A program made the translations under genes and the position numbers. The notes below the pieces were generated by a model. The model was not told the origin of the DNA, did not search any database, and was given only the letters and a program-made list of their open reading frames with translations. Below, piece by piece: positions 17,073-25,745 of a stretch of DNA of 37,109 nt (its first letter is position 1; each line of letters starts with the position of its first letter). The DNA comes from Aliikangiella sp964411875 (GTDB taxonomy: Bacteria; Pseudomonadota; Gammaproteobacteria; Enterobacterales; Kangiellaceae), in contig CAYPMT010000007.1 in the NCBI GenBank assembly GCA_964411875.1, positions 1 to 37,109 on the forward strand. The letters are read 5' to 3'.

Positions 17073-19036
17073 ATCTCTCCATCTAAAATAGGCTCAGAAG
17101 TTTGGTGACTCGTATTAATATCAATCTTATTCTTATCAACCTTATTGGTATCAATGTTATCATTATCAAGCTCAATATTTTTAAAGTATTCATCAAAAAT
17201 CTGTCTAGCAATAGGTGCAGCCTTAGCACCACCACTACCTGCATTTTCTGCAACAATAGCCATTACAATTTGTGGGTCTTCATAAGGTGCATAACCAACG
17301 TATAAAGCATTATCCCAAAACTTCTTCTCAACTTTTGATTCATCATACTTTTCCCCATGAGTTCCTCTCAATTGTACTGTTCCAGTTTTACCCGCAGAAT
17401 GGTACTGGGCATCCTGAAAAGCAGTTCTAGCAGTTCCCTGAGGAAATTGAGTGACTTTATACATAGCTTTTTGTACTGCTTTTAAATTTTTATGATTAGA
17501 AAAATCTACTTGAGTGCCTGTTATTTCAGGGTTAGTTTCAATCCACCCCTCTTCTGTTTGAGTTGCCTTAAGCAATCGTAGTTTATAACGCTCTCCACCT
17601 GTGGCCAGTTGTGCCATCGAATTAACCAACTGTAATGGTGTAGAAGTCCAGTAACCTTGGCCAATCCCTGTAATAACTGTTTCACCAGGAAACCAAGGTT
17701 GTTTACGCTCCCTTCTTTTCCATTCTCTCGATGGCATATTCCCAGGAACCTCTTCCCCCATATCAATATCTGTATATTGGCCAAACCCAAACTGCTTCAT
17801 ACCTTCAGATAAAGTATCAATACCCATACGATAAGCTAAATCATAAAAATAAGGATCGCAAGACTCAGTAATTGCAACATTTAAATTAACCATGCCGTGA
17901 CCGCCTGGTTTCCAGTCTCTATATATCCGCGCTTCTTTTGTCGGAATAACCCAGTAGCCGGGATCATAAATAGTTGTCTGAGTGGTAATCAGTTTTTTTT
18001 CTAAGCCTATCCAGGCAATATGAGGTTTTATCACTGAGCCTGGTGAATACAAACCACGCAATGCACGATTAAATAAAGGCCTATCTTCAGACGAAGTTAA
18101 TGCTTGATAATTAGCACTAGAAATTCCTGTCACAAAATCATTAGGGTTATAAGCAGGATTACTAATTAAGGCTAGTACTTCGCCTGTATTAGGATTGATT
18201 GCAACAACAGCACCTCGTTCTTCACCTAAAGCTTGAATAGCAACTTGCTGCAAACGAACATCAATTGATAACTTTATATTTTTACCTGGCTCAGGTAACT
18301 CCTCATATAATGCTTTACCAATCACTCTTCCTTGAACATCTGTTTCTACCCGCCTGAAGCCAACTTTTCCATGCAAAGTAGTTTCATAATATTTTTCTAA
18401 ACCAACTTTTCCAATATGTCGAGTCGCCTTATAGTTAGCTTGATCAATAACCGCTAGCTCATTATTATTAATCCGACCAACATAACCTAAAGCATGAGCT
18501 AGAGTTTCTCCAAAGGGGTAATGTCGAACCAAACGAGCTTCAACGCTAACACCTGGAAATCGATGTCTGTTAACAGAAAAAATAGCCACTTCTTTTTCTG
18601 TTAAACGACTTTTTACTGGGATACTTTTAAATCGTCTTTGACCTAATGACTCTGTTAAAAATTTATCACGATTTTTTTTATCAATTAATCCAATAGTTAT
18701 AAGTTTTTCAAGCGTTTTTTTAATTGATTTAACTTTTTCTGGAATGATTTCCAATGAATAAATTGATCGGTTATTAGCTAATAAAATACCATTACGATCA
18801 TAAATCAAACCTCTTTTAGGTGCTAAAGATTGAATGCTAATTCGATTATTATTAGAACGGGTTTGATAGTCTTCAAAACGAACAACTTGTAAATACCAGC
18901 AACGAGCCAATAAAGCTAATAATAAAACTAATACCAAACTACTCGCAATAATGCTTCTATTCATCAGAAGTTTTTTTTCCTGATGATGATTTTTGAAATT
19001 ATGAGCGTTACTATATTGGCTTTTTGGCTTTCTCAT
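17069..19036 (-). CDS. mrdA: Peptidoglycan DD-transpeptidase PBP2
   Basis: PBP2 is the class B penicillin-binding protein of the elongation machinery and the transpeptidase partner of RodA. The 655-residue protein has a single membrane anchor at about residues 28-47 and a pedestal domain. The transpeptidase domain has the catalytic serine S334 and lysine K337 (SPGSVIKP), SCD at 392-394 and KTG at 550-552. The block around the serine starts with Ser where E. coli has Pro, a small difference. The C-terminal tail after about 625 is Asn/Asp/Lys-rich and probably disordered. It overlaps rodA by four bases and lies 77 bases after rlmH. Confidence 0.96.
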   Translation of the reverse strand: MRKPKSQYSNAHNFKNHHQEKKLLMNRSIIASSLVLVLLLALLARCWYLQVVRFEDYQTRSNNNRISIQSLAPKRGLIYDRNGILLANNRSIYSLEIIPEKVKSIKKTLEKLITIGLIDKKNRDKFLTESLGQRRFKSIPVKSRLTEKEVAIFSVNRHRFPGVSVEARLVRHYPFGETLAHALGYVGRINNNELAVIDQANYKATRHIGKVGLEKYYETTLHGKVGFRRVETDVQGRVIGKALYEELPEPGKNIKLSIDVRLQQVAIQALGEERGAVVAINPNTGEVLALISNPAYNPNDFVTGISSANYQALTSSEDRPLFNRALRGLYSPGSVIKPHIAWIGLEKKLITTQTTIYDPGYWVIPTKEARIYRDWKPGGHGMVNLNVAITESCDPYFYDLAYRMGIDTLSEGMKQFGFGQYTDIDMGEEVPGNMPSREWKRRERKQPWFPGETVITGIGQGYWTSTPLQLVNSMAQLATGGERYKLRLLKATQTEEGWIETNPEITGTQVDFSNHKNLKAVQKAMYKVTQFPQGTARTAFQDAQYHSAGKTGTVQLRGTHGEKYDESKVEKKFWDNALYVGYAPYEDPQIVMAIVAENAGSGGAKAAPIARQIFDEYFKNIELDNDNIDTNKVDKNKIDINTSHQTSEPILDGEI

Positions 19037-19113
19037 TAAAGCCTTCTATGCCTATTTAGATTAATTAGGATTTGATGATTTTTCATTTTTATCACTGCTG
19101 AGATTAATTCATT

Positions 19114-19584
19114 TCATTCGCGATGATACGGATGATTAACTGTGACAGACCAAGCTCGATAAACCGCTTCGGCTATAATCACTCTAACAATAGGGTGAGG
19201 CATAGTTAAAGCGGATAAAGACCACTGTTTGTTCGAACGTTGTATACAATCTGTTGCTAGCCCATCAGGCCCACCAACTAATAAAGCGACATTACTGCCA
19301 CTTTGTTTCCATACGATTAATTCTTCTGCCAGCTGTTCTGTGTTCCAATTTTTTCCCTTTACATCTAAAGCAATCACTTGATCGCTGGGTTCAATATATT
19401 TAAACACTTGTTGAGCTTCTTGATCTTTCCATTTATCGACTAGTTTATTTTTACTCCTTTTAGCCGCAGGAACTTCGATTAATTCCAAAACTAAGTCTTT
19501 GGGCAATCGTTTTTGATAGTTTTCAAAACCTTGCTCAATCCACTTAGGCATTTTTGTACCAACTGCGATCAGTTTTATTTTCAT
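19114..19584 (-). CDS. rlmH: 23S rRNA pseudouridine-1915 N3-methyltransferase
   Basis: RlmH (SPOUT superfamily) methylates pseudouridine 1915 in helix 69 of 23S rRNA. The 156-residue length is the family norm. The knotted SAM-binding region is visible as LLVGGPDGL (residues 101-109), with SLSALTMPHPIVRVIIAEAVYRA and the conserved HPYHRE C-terminus. It lies between rsfS and mrdA, the same order as in E. coli. Confidence 0.97.
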   Translation of the reverse strand: MKIKLIAVGTKMPKWIEQGFENYQKRLPKDLVLELIEVPAAKRSKNKLVDKWKDQEAQQVFKYIEPSDQVIALDVKGKNWNTEQLAEELIVWKQSGSNVALLVGGPDGLATDCIQRSNKQWSLSALTMPHPIVRVIIAEAVYRAWSVTVNHPYHRE

Positions 19585-19610
19585 AATCTCAGTCTTATTA
19601 TTATAACTTT

Positions 19611-19631
19611 AACCTTATTATAAATAAGGTT
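19611..19631 (-). repeat. Perfect inverted repeat between rsfS and rlmH
   Basis: Arms 19611-19619 and 19623-19631 are exact 9-base complements with only a 3-base loop. The repeat abuts the rsfS stop codon. With just two G-C pairs per stem it is a weak structure. A T-rich run does not follow on the minus strand. It may stabilise or pause the mRNA between two ribosome-related genes. Confidence 0.4.
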
Positions 19632-19982
19632 TTATTCCCAAAGCTTTTCTAATTGGTAGTAATCTCTAATCTTTGGCTGCATAACATGTACAACAACATC
19701 ACCAATGTCAATCAAAATCCACTCTGCGGCATCTTCACCTTCCACACCAATCAAATTGATTTTTTTTGCCTTAAGTTCTTTAACTAATAAGGTAGCTATT
19801 GATTTCACATGGCGATTAGAGGTTCCACTCGCAATAATCATAAAATCAGCAATACTCGACTTATGACCAACTTCGATTTCTTTAATTTCGTGGGATTTAC
19901 TTTCGTCTAATTGGTTAACAACAAAATCTTTTAATTCTATCACTGATAATTGCTGTATGGCAGTTTTTGATTGTTCTTGCAT
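19632..19982 (-). CDS. rsfS: Ribosomal silencing factor RsfS
   Basis: RsfS binds ribosomal protein uL14 on the large subunit and blocks subunit joining in starved or stationary cells. The 116-residue product shows the family pattern: DFMIIASGTSNRHVKSIA in the middle, then GVEGEDAAEWILIDIGDVVVHVM and a C-terminal RDYYQLEKLW. Its ATG overlaps the nadD stop codon (TAATG), indicating coupling. In E. coli a phosphatase gene (cobC/phpB) separates nadD from rsfS; here it is missing. Confidence 0.96.
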   Translation of the reverse strand: MQEQSKTAIQQLSVIELKDFVVNQLDESKSHEIKEIEVGHKSSIADFMIIASGTSNRHVKSIATLLVKELKAKKINLIGVEGEDAAEWILIDIGDVVVHVMQPKIRDYYQLEKLWE

Positions 19983-20677
19983 TAACTTTGTTTACTCATA
20001 TATAAATGGTGATATTGGATGTATTCTATAACACTCTTGGGGAGCATTGAATCAATGTTATGTGAATTTTTTATTGATTGCCTAATTTCAGATGAAGACT
20101 GAGGCATATTAGGCATATTAAGAAAAAAACCCTTTCCCTGGTTTTCAGTTAATAACTGACTAAACTCCTGACATAATGAAAAACCGCACTTTTCCATTTG
20201 CTGTTCAACATTATGCGTACCTGTATTCGACCGGTTAATAACCAACAGATGACAAATTTGCTGATATTTTTGCCACTGGTGCCACTTTTCAAAGTTCACT
20301 AAATTATCCATGCCTATCACAAGCACTCTATTACTTTCTGGAATAGACTGTCTTAAATAATTAAGTGTATCAATGGTATAAGAAATCTTTTTTGGATTAT
20401 TTATTGATAATAAAGCATCTGATTGCTTCTGCAGAGTATACTCACAATCATCAATAACAATATGCTTATAATTTTTGGTGGCTAATTCTAGCATACTCAT
20501 ACGTTGCTGAAATGTGGCTTGTGGTTCTAACTTTAAGGCTGGGTTAGCGCTAGGCACTAATCGAATCAATAATGAAGGATTCAGCTGTTGAAGCTGATCA
20601 ATGATAGCCAAATGCCCAAAATGAACAGGATCAAACGTTCCACCTAAAAGAAACTCAAACGCTTGGGTATTTAGCAT
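19982..20677 (-). CDS. nadD: Nicotinate-nucleotide adenylyltransferase
   Basis: NadD adenylates nicotinate mononucleotide to deamido-NAD in NAD synthesis. The nucleotidyltransferase signature GGTFDPVHFGH is near the N-terminus, and SSSEIRQSIK (the ISSTxIR-type motif) is near the C-terminus. I chose the ATG at 20677, which gives 231 residues, puts the signature about 12 residues in as in E. coli NadD, and leaves 13 bases after the holA stop. A GTG at 20722 would extend the protein by 15 residues and overlap holA by 32 bases. Neither start has a strong ribosome binding site, so this is a preference rather than a proof. Confidence 0.92.
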   Translation of the reverse strand: MLNTQAFEFLLGGTFDPVHFGHLAIIDQLQQLNPSLLIRLVPSANPALKLEPQATFQQRMSMLELATKNYKHIVIDDCEYTLQKQSDALLSINNPKKISYTIDTLNYLRQSIPESNRVLVIGMDNLVNFEKWHQWQKYQQICHLLVINRSNTGTHNVEQQMEKCGFSLCQEFSQLLTENQGKGFFLNMPNMPQSSSEIRQSIKNSHNIDSMLPKSVIEYIQYHHLYMSKQS

Positions 20678-20690
20678 TAACTCATTTTCA

Positions 20691-21689
20691 TTATTTTGTT
20701 CTACTCCAAACTCTTTGACCACTGATCATCCATAAACAGAGTTCTATTTCTTGCCAAATATCACCAATTTGCTGACCTTTTAGCATTCTATCTAAATAAG
20801 CACAACGTATCATTAACTTTTGCCAAATAGCTAAAGGTAAACGTTTCACAGCTGAACTAATTAAGCGCTTTTTACTATCCCATAAATAGGTTTTAGAGAG
20901 TACTTGCATCGATTCACCTTTTAGTCCAGCTAACGCTACTTTTTGGCATAAACTCACTTCTCTAGTCATATTAGAAACAAAAACAATCGGTGCGACACCT
21001 TCTAGTTTAAACTTGCGTAACATTCTAACAGCTCTTTCACCTTTACCAGCAAGCGCTTCATCTAAACAAAAAAACAATGAATAACGCGCATTATCAGAAG
21101 AAACTTGAATTAATTTTTCCAAATTAATTGTCGCTTCACCATGAAGCAAAACTAATTTATCGAGCGTTTGCTTTGCGGCTAATAAGTTTCCCTCAGTTTG
21201 TTCAGCTAACATTTCACAAGCTTCTCGCTCTAAATTGAGTTTTAACATTTGAGCACGGTTTTGTATCCAATTAATAAGCTCATAAGGCTTAGGTGGCCAC
21301 AACTCTTGAAAAACGGCATTTTGGCTTAACGCCTTAAACCACTTAGCATTCTTTTGACGTTTATCTAATTTAGGAAGACGAATTAAAAATAAATTCTCAG
21401 AATTAGCCAATTCAGCAATTTCAACTAATGCCGTTTGAGCTTGTTTGTTAGGCATTTTAGCAAAACGAATATCTGTTAATTTAATCTCTGAAAACAGACT
21501 TAAGCTTTGACTATTAGCCAATACTGTTTGCCAATCAAACTTATCTGAAACATCAATAAGCTCTCGCTCGCTCACACCTATTTTTTTCCCCTGCAGAAAA
21601 ATCTCATCGCAGGCTTCCATCATAAGTAGAGGCTCATCACTAGATACTATATTAATGCTATCAAGATTAGTTGAATCGAGAGTTTTCAT
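20691..21689 (-). CDS. holA: DNA polymerase III subunit delta
   Basis: HolA is the clamp-loader subunit that opens the beta sliding clamp. The 332-residue protein is divergent, as HolA usually is, but the family pattern is visible. An N-terminal segment with a DEPLLMMEACDEIF motif precedes the clamp-binding region (SLSLFSE at about 56-62), followed by a helical region with EGNLLAAKQTLDKL and a C-terminal collar. It sits between lptE and nadD as in E. coli. Its ATG overlaps the lptE stop codon (TAATG). Confidence 0.92.
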   Translation of the reverse strand: MKTLDSTNLDSINIVSSDEPLLMMEACDEIFLQGKKIGVSERELIDVSDKFDWQTVLANSQSLSLFSEIKLTDIRFAKMPNKQAQTALVEIAELANSENLFLIRLPKLDKRQKNAKWFKALSQNAVFQELWPPKPYELINWIQNRAQMLKLNLEREACEMLAEQTEGNLLAAKQTLDKLVLLHGEATINLEKLIQVSSDNARYSLFFCLDEALAGKGERAVRMLRKFKLEGVAPIVFVSNMTREVSLCQKVALAGLKGESMQVLSKTYLWDSKKRLISSAVKRLPLAIWQKLMIRCAYLDRMLKGQQIGDIWQEIELCLWMISGQRVWSRTK

Positions 21690-22285
21690 TATTGTTTTGT
21701 GTAATGCTGAAAAAAATTAACCAGATGTTCTGCCATCTGATGCATTAACAAAGTCTCTGTTTCCTTTTTTTGAACACGCCCAGCGGTTGGATCACGATAG
21801 TCTTGATAATAACGCGAAGTTTTACTTACAGTTCGACCCTCTTTTTTGATTTCAATTGAATCGGTATGAATATTGTTTTTATTAATTTTTTCCAATTTAA
21901 AATTAAGCTCTAAAGTCACTTCTGTTTCATTAGAACGTCCTGACTGATCACGACTAATTCCTTTTTCAGTTAACTTCATTTCAATAATTTCTAAACGATA
22001 ATTTTTTAATATGTCTTGTTGTGATTTTTTGAGTTCAGTTTCACCTGTTTCAATTTCTTCTTGTTTATTATGATTTTGTATTATTTTTTCTGGTTGAATT
22101 GATTTTACACCTGATTGGGTTAAACGACGTTTCAGAATTTTTTCAAATGCCGCATAAGGTGTACTACTAACTAGCAAAACATTGACTTGACTTAAATCAG
22201 CACGATTATAACCACGTAATTGAAAGCCACAGGCAGTAACACTAAGTAATATAATGGCAGTTAATATTAAACGATAAAAAAACAT
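21689..22285 (-). CDS. lptE: LPS-assembly lipoprotein LptE
   Basis: LptE plugs the LptD barrel and helps insert lipopolysaccharide in the outer leaflet of the outer membrane. I place the start at 22285, giving 198 residues, because it yields a short lipoprotein signal with lipobox ending at C19, directly followed by GFQLRG, the conserved LptE N-terminus. The open frame extends further upstream into leuS, but that would put 32 extra residues before the signal. The start lies one base after the leuS stop (TAATATG). The middle region is Lys/Glu-rich and variable. Confidence 0.93.
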   Translation of the reverse strand: MFFYRLILTAIILLSVTACGFQLRGYNRADLSQVNVLLVSSTPYAAFEKILKRRLTQSGVKSIQPEKIIQNHNKQEEIETGETELKKSQQDILKNYRLEIIEMKLTEKGISRDQSGRSNETEVTLELNFKLEKINKNNIHTDSIEIKKEGRTVSKTSRYYQDYRDPTAGRVQKKETETLLMHQMAEHLVNFFQHYTKQ

Positions 22286-22286
22286 A

Positions 22287-24878
22287 TTAATTAGCCACAA
22301 TATTAATGAGTTTTCCAGGTACCACAATAACTTTTCGAATCGTTTTTCCTTCAACAAACTTAGCAACATTTTCGTTTTCAAGCGCTAAACTTTCGATAGT
22401 TTTTTTATCAACATCTGCATCAACATTGATTTTACCTCGCATTTTTCCATTGACTTGAAGAATATATAGTATTTCATCTTTAACTAATGCTTTTTCATCC
22501 ACTTGAGGCCAAGCTTGATCAACAATCAATTCTTCTCGCTCAGAAGCCTGCCACAAAGCCTGTGCCATATGAGGTGTCACTGGTGATAATAAAATAATGG
22601 CTTGCTTTAAAGCATACTTAACAACTTGTTTATCATCATCAGTTTCTATATTAAATTTACCAATAGCATTAGTTAATTCCATAATCGAAGCTATTGCAGT
22701 ATTGAAAGCATAGCGTCTTTCATAATCATCACTCACTTTACCAATAGTCTCATGAGTCTTGCTATAAAGCTTTTTCTGTTCAGGTGTTAGCGATGAAAAT
22801 GAAACTTCTGCTGATAAAGCTTTTTCATCAACGACATGGTCCATATACAGTTTCCAAAGTCGTTTGATAAATTTATGCGCGCCATTAACACCATCACTTT
22901 TCCATTCTAATGATTGCTCTGGTGGTGCCGCAAACATCGTATAAAGCCTTGCTGTATCAGCTCCATATTCTTCAATCAACGATTGTGGGTCAACACCATT
23001 GTTTTTAGACTTAGACATTTTTTCCATACCCGCTAAGGTTACTGGCTGTCCATTTGATTTAAGTACTCCGCTAATCGCTTTGCCTTTATCATCTTTGGTG
23101 ATCTCAATATCATCAATCGCATGATAATGCTTGCCGCTTTTATCATCTTCAGTAACAAAAGTTTCCGATAGCACCATACCTTGAGTCAGTAGTTTTTTCG
23201 CAGGCTCATCACTCTCAACTAATCCAGCATCACGCATTAATTTGTGAAAAAAACGAAAGTAGAGTAAGTGCATAGTTGCATGCTCAATACCACCAACATA
23301 TTGATCAATCGGCAACCAGTAATTAGCTTCATCACTATCAAGCATCGCATCACTACTATTAGGACAAGTGTAACGTGCATAATACCAACTGGATTCCATA
23401 AAAGTATCAAAAGTATCGGTTTCTCGTTTACCTTTTTGGCCATCAATTTCAACGTCTTGGAATGAGTCGTTATTAATGAGTGGCGAGTTAGCCCCCTGCA
23501 TAATTAAATCCGTTGGTAATTCTACTGGAAACTCATTCGCCGTTACCATTTCACCTGAGTCTAATTTAATCATGGGAATTGGCGCACCCCAAAAACGCTG
23601 ACGAGAAACGCCCCAATCACGTAAACGATAGTTAACTTTTTTACTGCCTAAATTTTTATCGGTCAACCAATTAGAGATAGCATCAAAAGCTTTTTCAGAA
23701 GTTAAAGCATTAAACTCGCCCGAATTAATTAAAACGCCCTTTTCAGTAAAAGCCGCTTTTGATAAATCACAATCTAGCCCGCTCTTTTCTTTTGGCTGAA
23801 TAACTTGTTTAATTGGAATATTATAAGCTTGAGCAAATTCCCAATCACGCTGATCATGACCTGGTACAGCCATAACAGCACCGGAACCATAATCCATTAA
23901 AACAAAGTTAGCGACCCAAACATCAACTGGTTCACCGGATATTGGATGAAGCGCTTTCATTCCTGTTGGCATACCTTTTTTTTCCATGGTTGCCATATCA
24001 GCTTCAGCCGTTGTACTTTGATTACATTCAGCAATAAAGCCCGCTAGCTTAGAATTATCTTTAGCGGCTTTTTCAGCAATTGGGTGGCCTGCAGCAACAG
24101 CAACATAAGTCACACCCATAACCGTATCAGGACGGGTTGTATAAATAGAAACCTCTTCTTCACTATCAATAACTTTGAAAATCATTTCAACGCCTTCGGA
24201 ACGTCCAATCCAATTTCGCTGTTGAGTCTTCACGCTGTCTGGCCAACCATCCAGATCATCAATTGATTTTAATAGTTCTTCTGCATAATCGGTAATTCGA
24301 ATAAACCATTGTGGAATTTCACGTCGCTCAACTAGGGCACCAGAGCGCCAACCACGACCATCGACAACCTGTTCGTTAGCCAAAACTGTACAGTCGACTG
24401 GATCCCAATTAACTACTGACATCTTTTTATAAGCAAGATCCTTTTTAACTAATTCAGTAAAAAACCATTGCTCCCAACGATAATAATCAGGCTGACAGGT
24501 TGTCACTTCGCGTTCCCAATCATAAGCAAAACCTAAGCTTTTTAATTGCTTTTTCATATAAGCAATATTTTCTTTTGTCCATTCACTCGGCTGCGCTTTA
24601 TTTTTGATCGCCGCATTTTCGGCGGGTAAACCAAAAGCATCCCACCCCATTGGCTGAAGAACATTTTTACCCAACATACGTTGATAACGTGAAATCACAT
24701 CACCTATTGTGTAATTACGCACATGTCCCATATGTAAGCGACCACTTGGATAAGGAAGCATCGAAAGACAATAAAACTTTTCTCGATTAGCATCTTTAAT
24801 TGCCTTAAAAACCTTATTATGATCCCAGTTTTTTTGAACAGAAGTTTCAACTTCTCTGTGGTTATACTCTTGCTGCAT
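22287..24878 (-). CDS. leuS: Leucyl-tRNA synthetase
   Basis: LeuS charges tRNA-Leu. The 863-residue protein has the HIGH-type signature HMGH at residues 49-52 in YPSGRLHMGHVRNYT and KMSKS at 620-624. A CP1 editing domain lies between about 220 and 420 (with TTRPDTVMGVTYVAVA and the GMPTGMKALHP segment), and the C-terminal domain ends in VVPGKLINIVAN. Length is that of E. coli LeuS. It heads the run down to rlpA. The start is supported by a GAGA ribosome binding site and by alignment of the N-terminus, QEYNHREVE. Confidence 0.97.
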   Translation of the reverse strand: MQQEYNHREVETSVQKNWDHNKVFKAIKDANREKFYCLSMLPYPSGRLHMGHVRNYTIGDVISRYQRMLGKNVLQPMGWDAFGLPAENAAIKNKAQPSEWTKENIAYMKKQLKSLGFAYDWEREVTTCQPDYYRWEQWFFTELVKKDLAYKKMSVVNWDPVDCTVLANEQVVDGRGWRSGALVERREIPQWFIRITDYAEELLKSIDDLDGWPDSVKTQQRNWIGRSEGVEMIFKVIDSEEEVSIYTTRPDTVMGVTYVAVAAGHPIAEKAAKDNSKLAGFIAECNQSTTAEADMATMEKKGMPTGMKALHPISGEPVDVWVANFVLMDYGSGAVMAVPGHDQRDWEFAQAYNIPIKQVIQPKEKSGLDCDLSKAAFTEKGVLINSGEFNALTSEKAFDAISNWLTDKNLGSKKVNYRLRDWGVSRQRFWGAPIPMIKLDSGEMVTANEFPVELPTDLIMQGANSPLINNDSFQDVEIDGQKGKRETDTFDTFMESSWYYARYTCPNSSDAMLDSDEANYWLPIDQYVGGIEHATMHLLYFRFFHKLMRDAGLVESDEPAKKLLTQGMVLSETFVTEDDKSGKHYHAIDDIEITKDDKGKAISGVLKSNGQPVTLAGMEKMSKSKNNGVDPQSLIEEYGADTARLYTMFAAPPEQSLEWKSDGVNGAHKFIKRLWKLYMDHVVDEKALSAEVSFSSLTPEQKKLYSKTHETIGKVSDDYERRYAFNTAIASIMELTNAIGKFNIETDDDKQVVKYALKQAIILLSPVTPHMAQALWQASEREELIVDQAWPQVDEKALVKDEILYILQVNGKMRGKINVDADVDKKTIESLALENENVAKFVEGKTIRKVIVVPGKLINIVAN

Positions 24879-24899
24879 CTATTTCTCGGCAATATATTA

Positions 24900-24958
24900 A
24901 GGTCTACTAACCTTTCAAATGAATAGCCGCTAATTTTAACGGCTTTCTTTGTAGACCT
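24900..24958 (-). promoter_or_regulatory. Structured leader immediately upstream of leuS
   Basis: In the minus-strand transcript, 24958-24951 and 24907-24900 form an 8-base perfect stem enclosing a second hairpin (24944-24940 with 24929-24925, 5 G-C-rich pairs, 10-base loop). The structure ends 21 bases before the leuS ATG, leaving the ribosome binding site free. No T-run follows, so it is not an obvious terminator. A role in leuS control is inference. Confidence 0.4.
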
Positions 24959-25002
24959 AAAGTTAAAATTACATAGAAAAGACAAAGATGACTTGTAGCA
25001 CT

Positions 25003-25032
25003 TTGACTCAGGCTTTATAAGCAAGTTACTAT
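25003..25032 (+). promoter_or_regulatory. Candidate promoter for the VOC gene
   Basis: TTGACT (25003-25008) and TACTAT (25027-25032) lie 18 bases apart on the plus strand, 78 bases before the VOC start codon. The site overlaps the candidate leuS promoter on the opposite strand. Confidence 0.35.
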
Positions 25033-25054
25033 CCGACCTGAACTTAGCTCACAA
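25026..25054 (-). promoter_or_regulatory. Candidate leuS promoter
   Basis: On the minus strand TTGTGA (25054-25049) and TAGTAA (25031-25026) are 17 bases apart. The leader transcript would then be about 140 bases long and contain the hairpins at 24900-24958. The match is moderate only. Confidence 0.3.
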
Positions 25055-25109
25055 TACTGATTTAATTCAACTAATAATAACCAATTTCAAAATTGGTCAT
25101 GGAATAATT

Positions 25110-25529
25110 ATGATCAAAATAGAACACTTAAATATCACTGTACCGGATATTGATGCTGCTATTCAGTTCCTGCAAATCATCGCACCTAGCTTTCAGATAC
25201 GTAAAGATGAAAGCCCAGCCGATAGCTATCGCTGGGTTCATATTGGTAATGAGGATTATTATATTGCTCTACAAGAGCCACACCTGAATGCTAAACCAAT
25301 ACAACCGAATCAAACCTATATCAATTATGGAGTCAATCATATTGGCTTAGAAGTCGCTAATATCAGTTTAATTGAAGGAAAACTAAAAGCTAATGGTTAT
25401 AAGAAAGGCCAAGCGATCAAACAAGAAAAATTTAGAAAAAGAGCTTATTATTACGACCAAGCAGGTTTTGAGTGGGAATTAATTGAATACTTCTCAAAAG
25501 AAGCTACCAATAAATATCTTTATGAATAA
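25110..25529 (+). CDS. VOC (glyoxalase/bleomycin-resistance fold) protein
   Basis: The 139-residue protein is one vicinal-oxygen-chelate domain made of two beta-alpha-beta-beta-beta units. The first begins IEHLNITVPDIDAAIQF (His near residue 4-6), the second NHIGLEVANI (about 76-85), and the last strand FEWELIEYFS supplies the usual metal-binding glutamate. Such proteins include lyases, dioxygenases and drug-binding proteins, so the substrate cannot be assigned. It is transcribed away from leuS. The stop codon lies immediately before an assembly gap. Confidence 0.85.
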   Translation: MIKIEHLNITVPDIDAAIQFLQIIAPSFQIRKDESPADSYRWVHIGNEDYYIALQEPHLNAKPIQPNQTYINYGVNHIGLEVANISLIEGKLKANGYKKGQAIKQEKFRKRAYYYDQAGFEWELIEYFSKEATNKYLYE

Positions 25530-25629
25530 NNNNNNNNNNNNNNNNNNNNNNNNNNNNNNNNNNNNNNNNNNNNNNNNNNNNNNNNNNNNNNNNNNNNNNN
25601 NNNNNNNNNNNNNNNNNNNNNNNNNNNNN
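25530..25629. other. Assembly gap of 100 N
   Basis: Exactly 100 undetermined bases, a placeholder length. The gap begins at the base after the VOC stop codon and cuts the small secreted gene on the other strand. Confidence 0.95.
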
Positions 25630-25745
25630 TCAACATTACTCACACCTAAACCGAGATATGCATAACCCTTAAAAGGTGGTTGAGCAGCTCTTGCACCAAA
25701 AGAGGCCATAAGAACTAATAAGCTAATTAGCGAAATGATTTTCAT
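25630..25745 (-). CDS. Partial secreted protein, C-terminus lost in gap
   Basis: The start at 25745 is preceded by GGAG. The visible 38 residues are a signal peptide with likely cleavage at ARA-AQ, then PPFKGYAYLGLGVSNV, which resembles the first strand of a small outer-membrane beta-barrel. The rest must be inside the 100-N gap, because the DNA beyond it is the end of the VOC gene on the opposite strand. A barrel would need several hundred bases, so the true gap is probably longer than 100. No family can be assigned. Confidence 0.6.

Noticed and set aside
21689..22381. Longer lptE start within leuS
   Set aside because: It would place 32 residues before the lipoprotein signal; the start at 22285 gives a normal signal and lies one base after the leuS stop.
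24900..24958. tRNA or T-box-like element before leuS
   Set aside because: The closing stem and inner hairpin do not fold as a cloverleaf, I saw no T-box sequence, and such elements are not expected in this group.
24704..25024. 106-codon minus-strand frame covering the leuS leader and N-terminus
   Set aside because: It starts at a TTG, runs through the hairpins of the leader and overlaps leuS in another frame; its residues show no family resemblance.
25494..25745. 83-codon frame bridging the second gap
   Set aside because: The part beyond the N run is antisense to the end of the VOC gene; bridging it depends on the arbitrary gap length.
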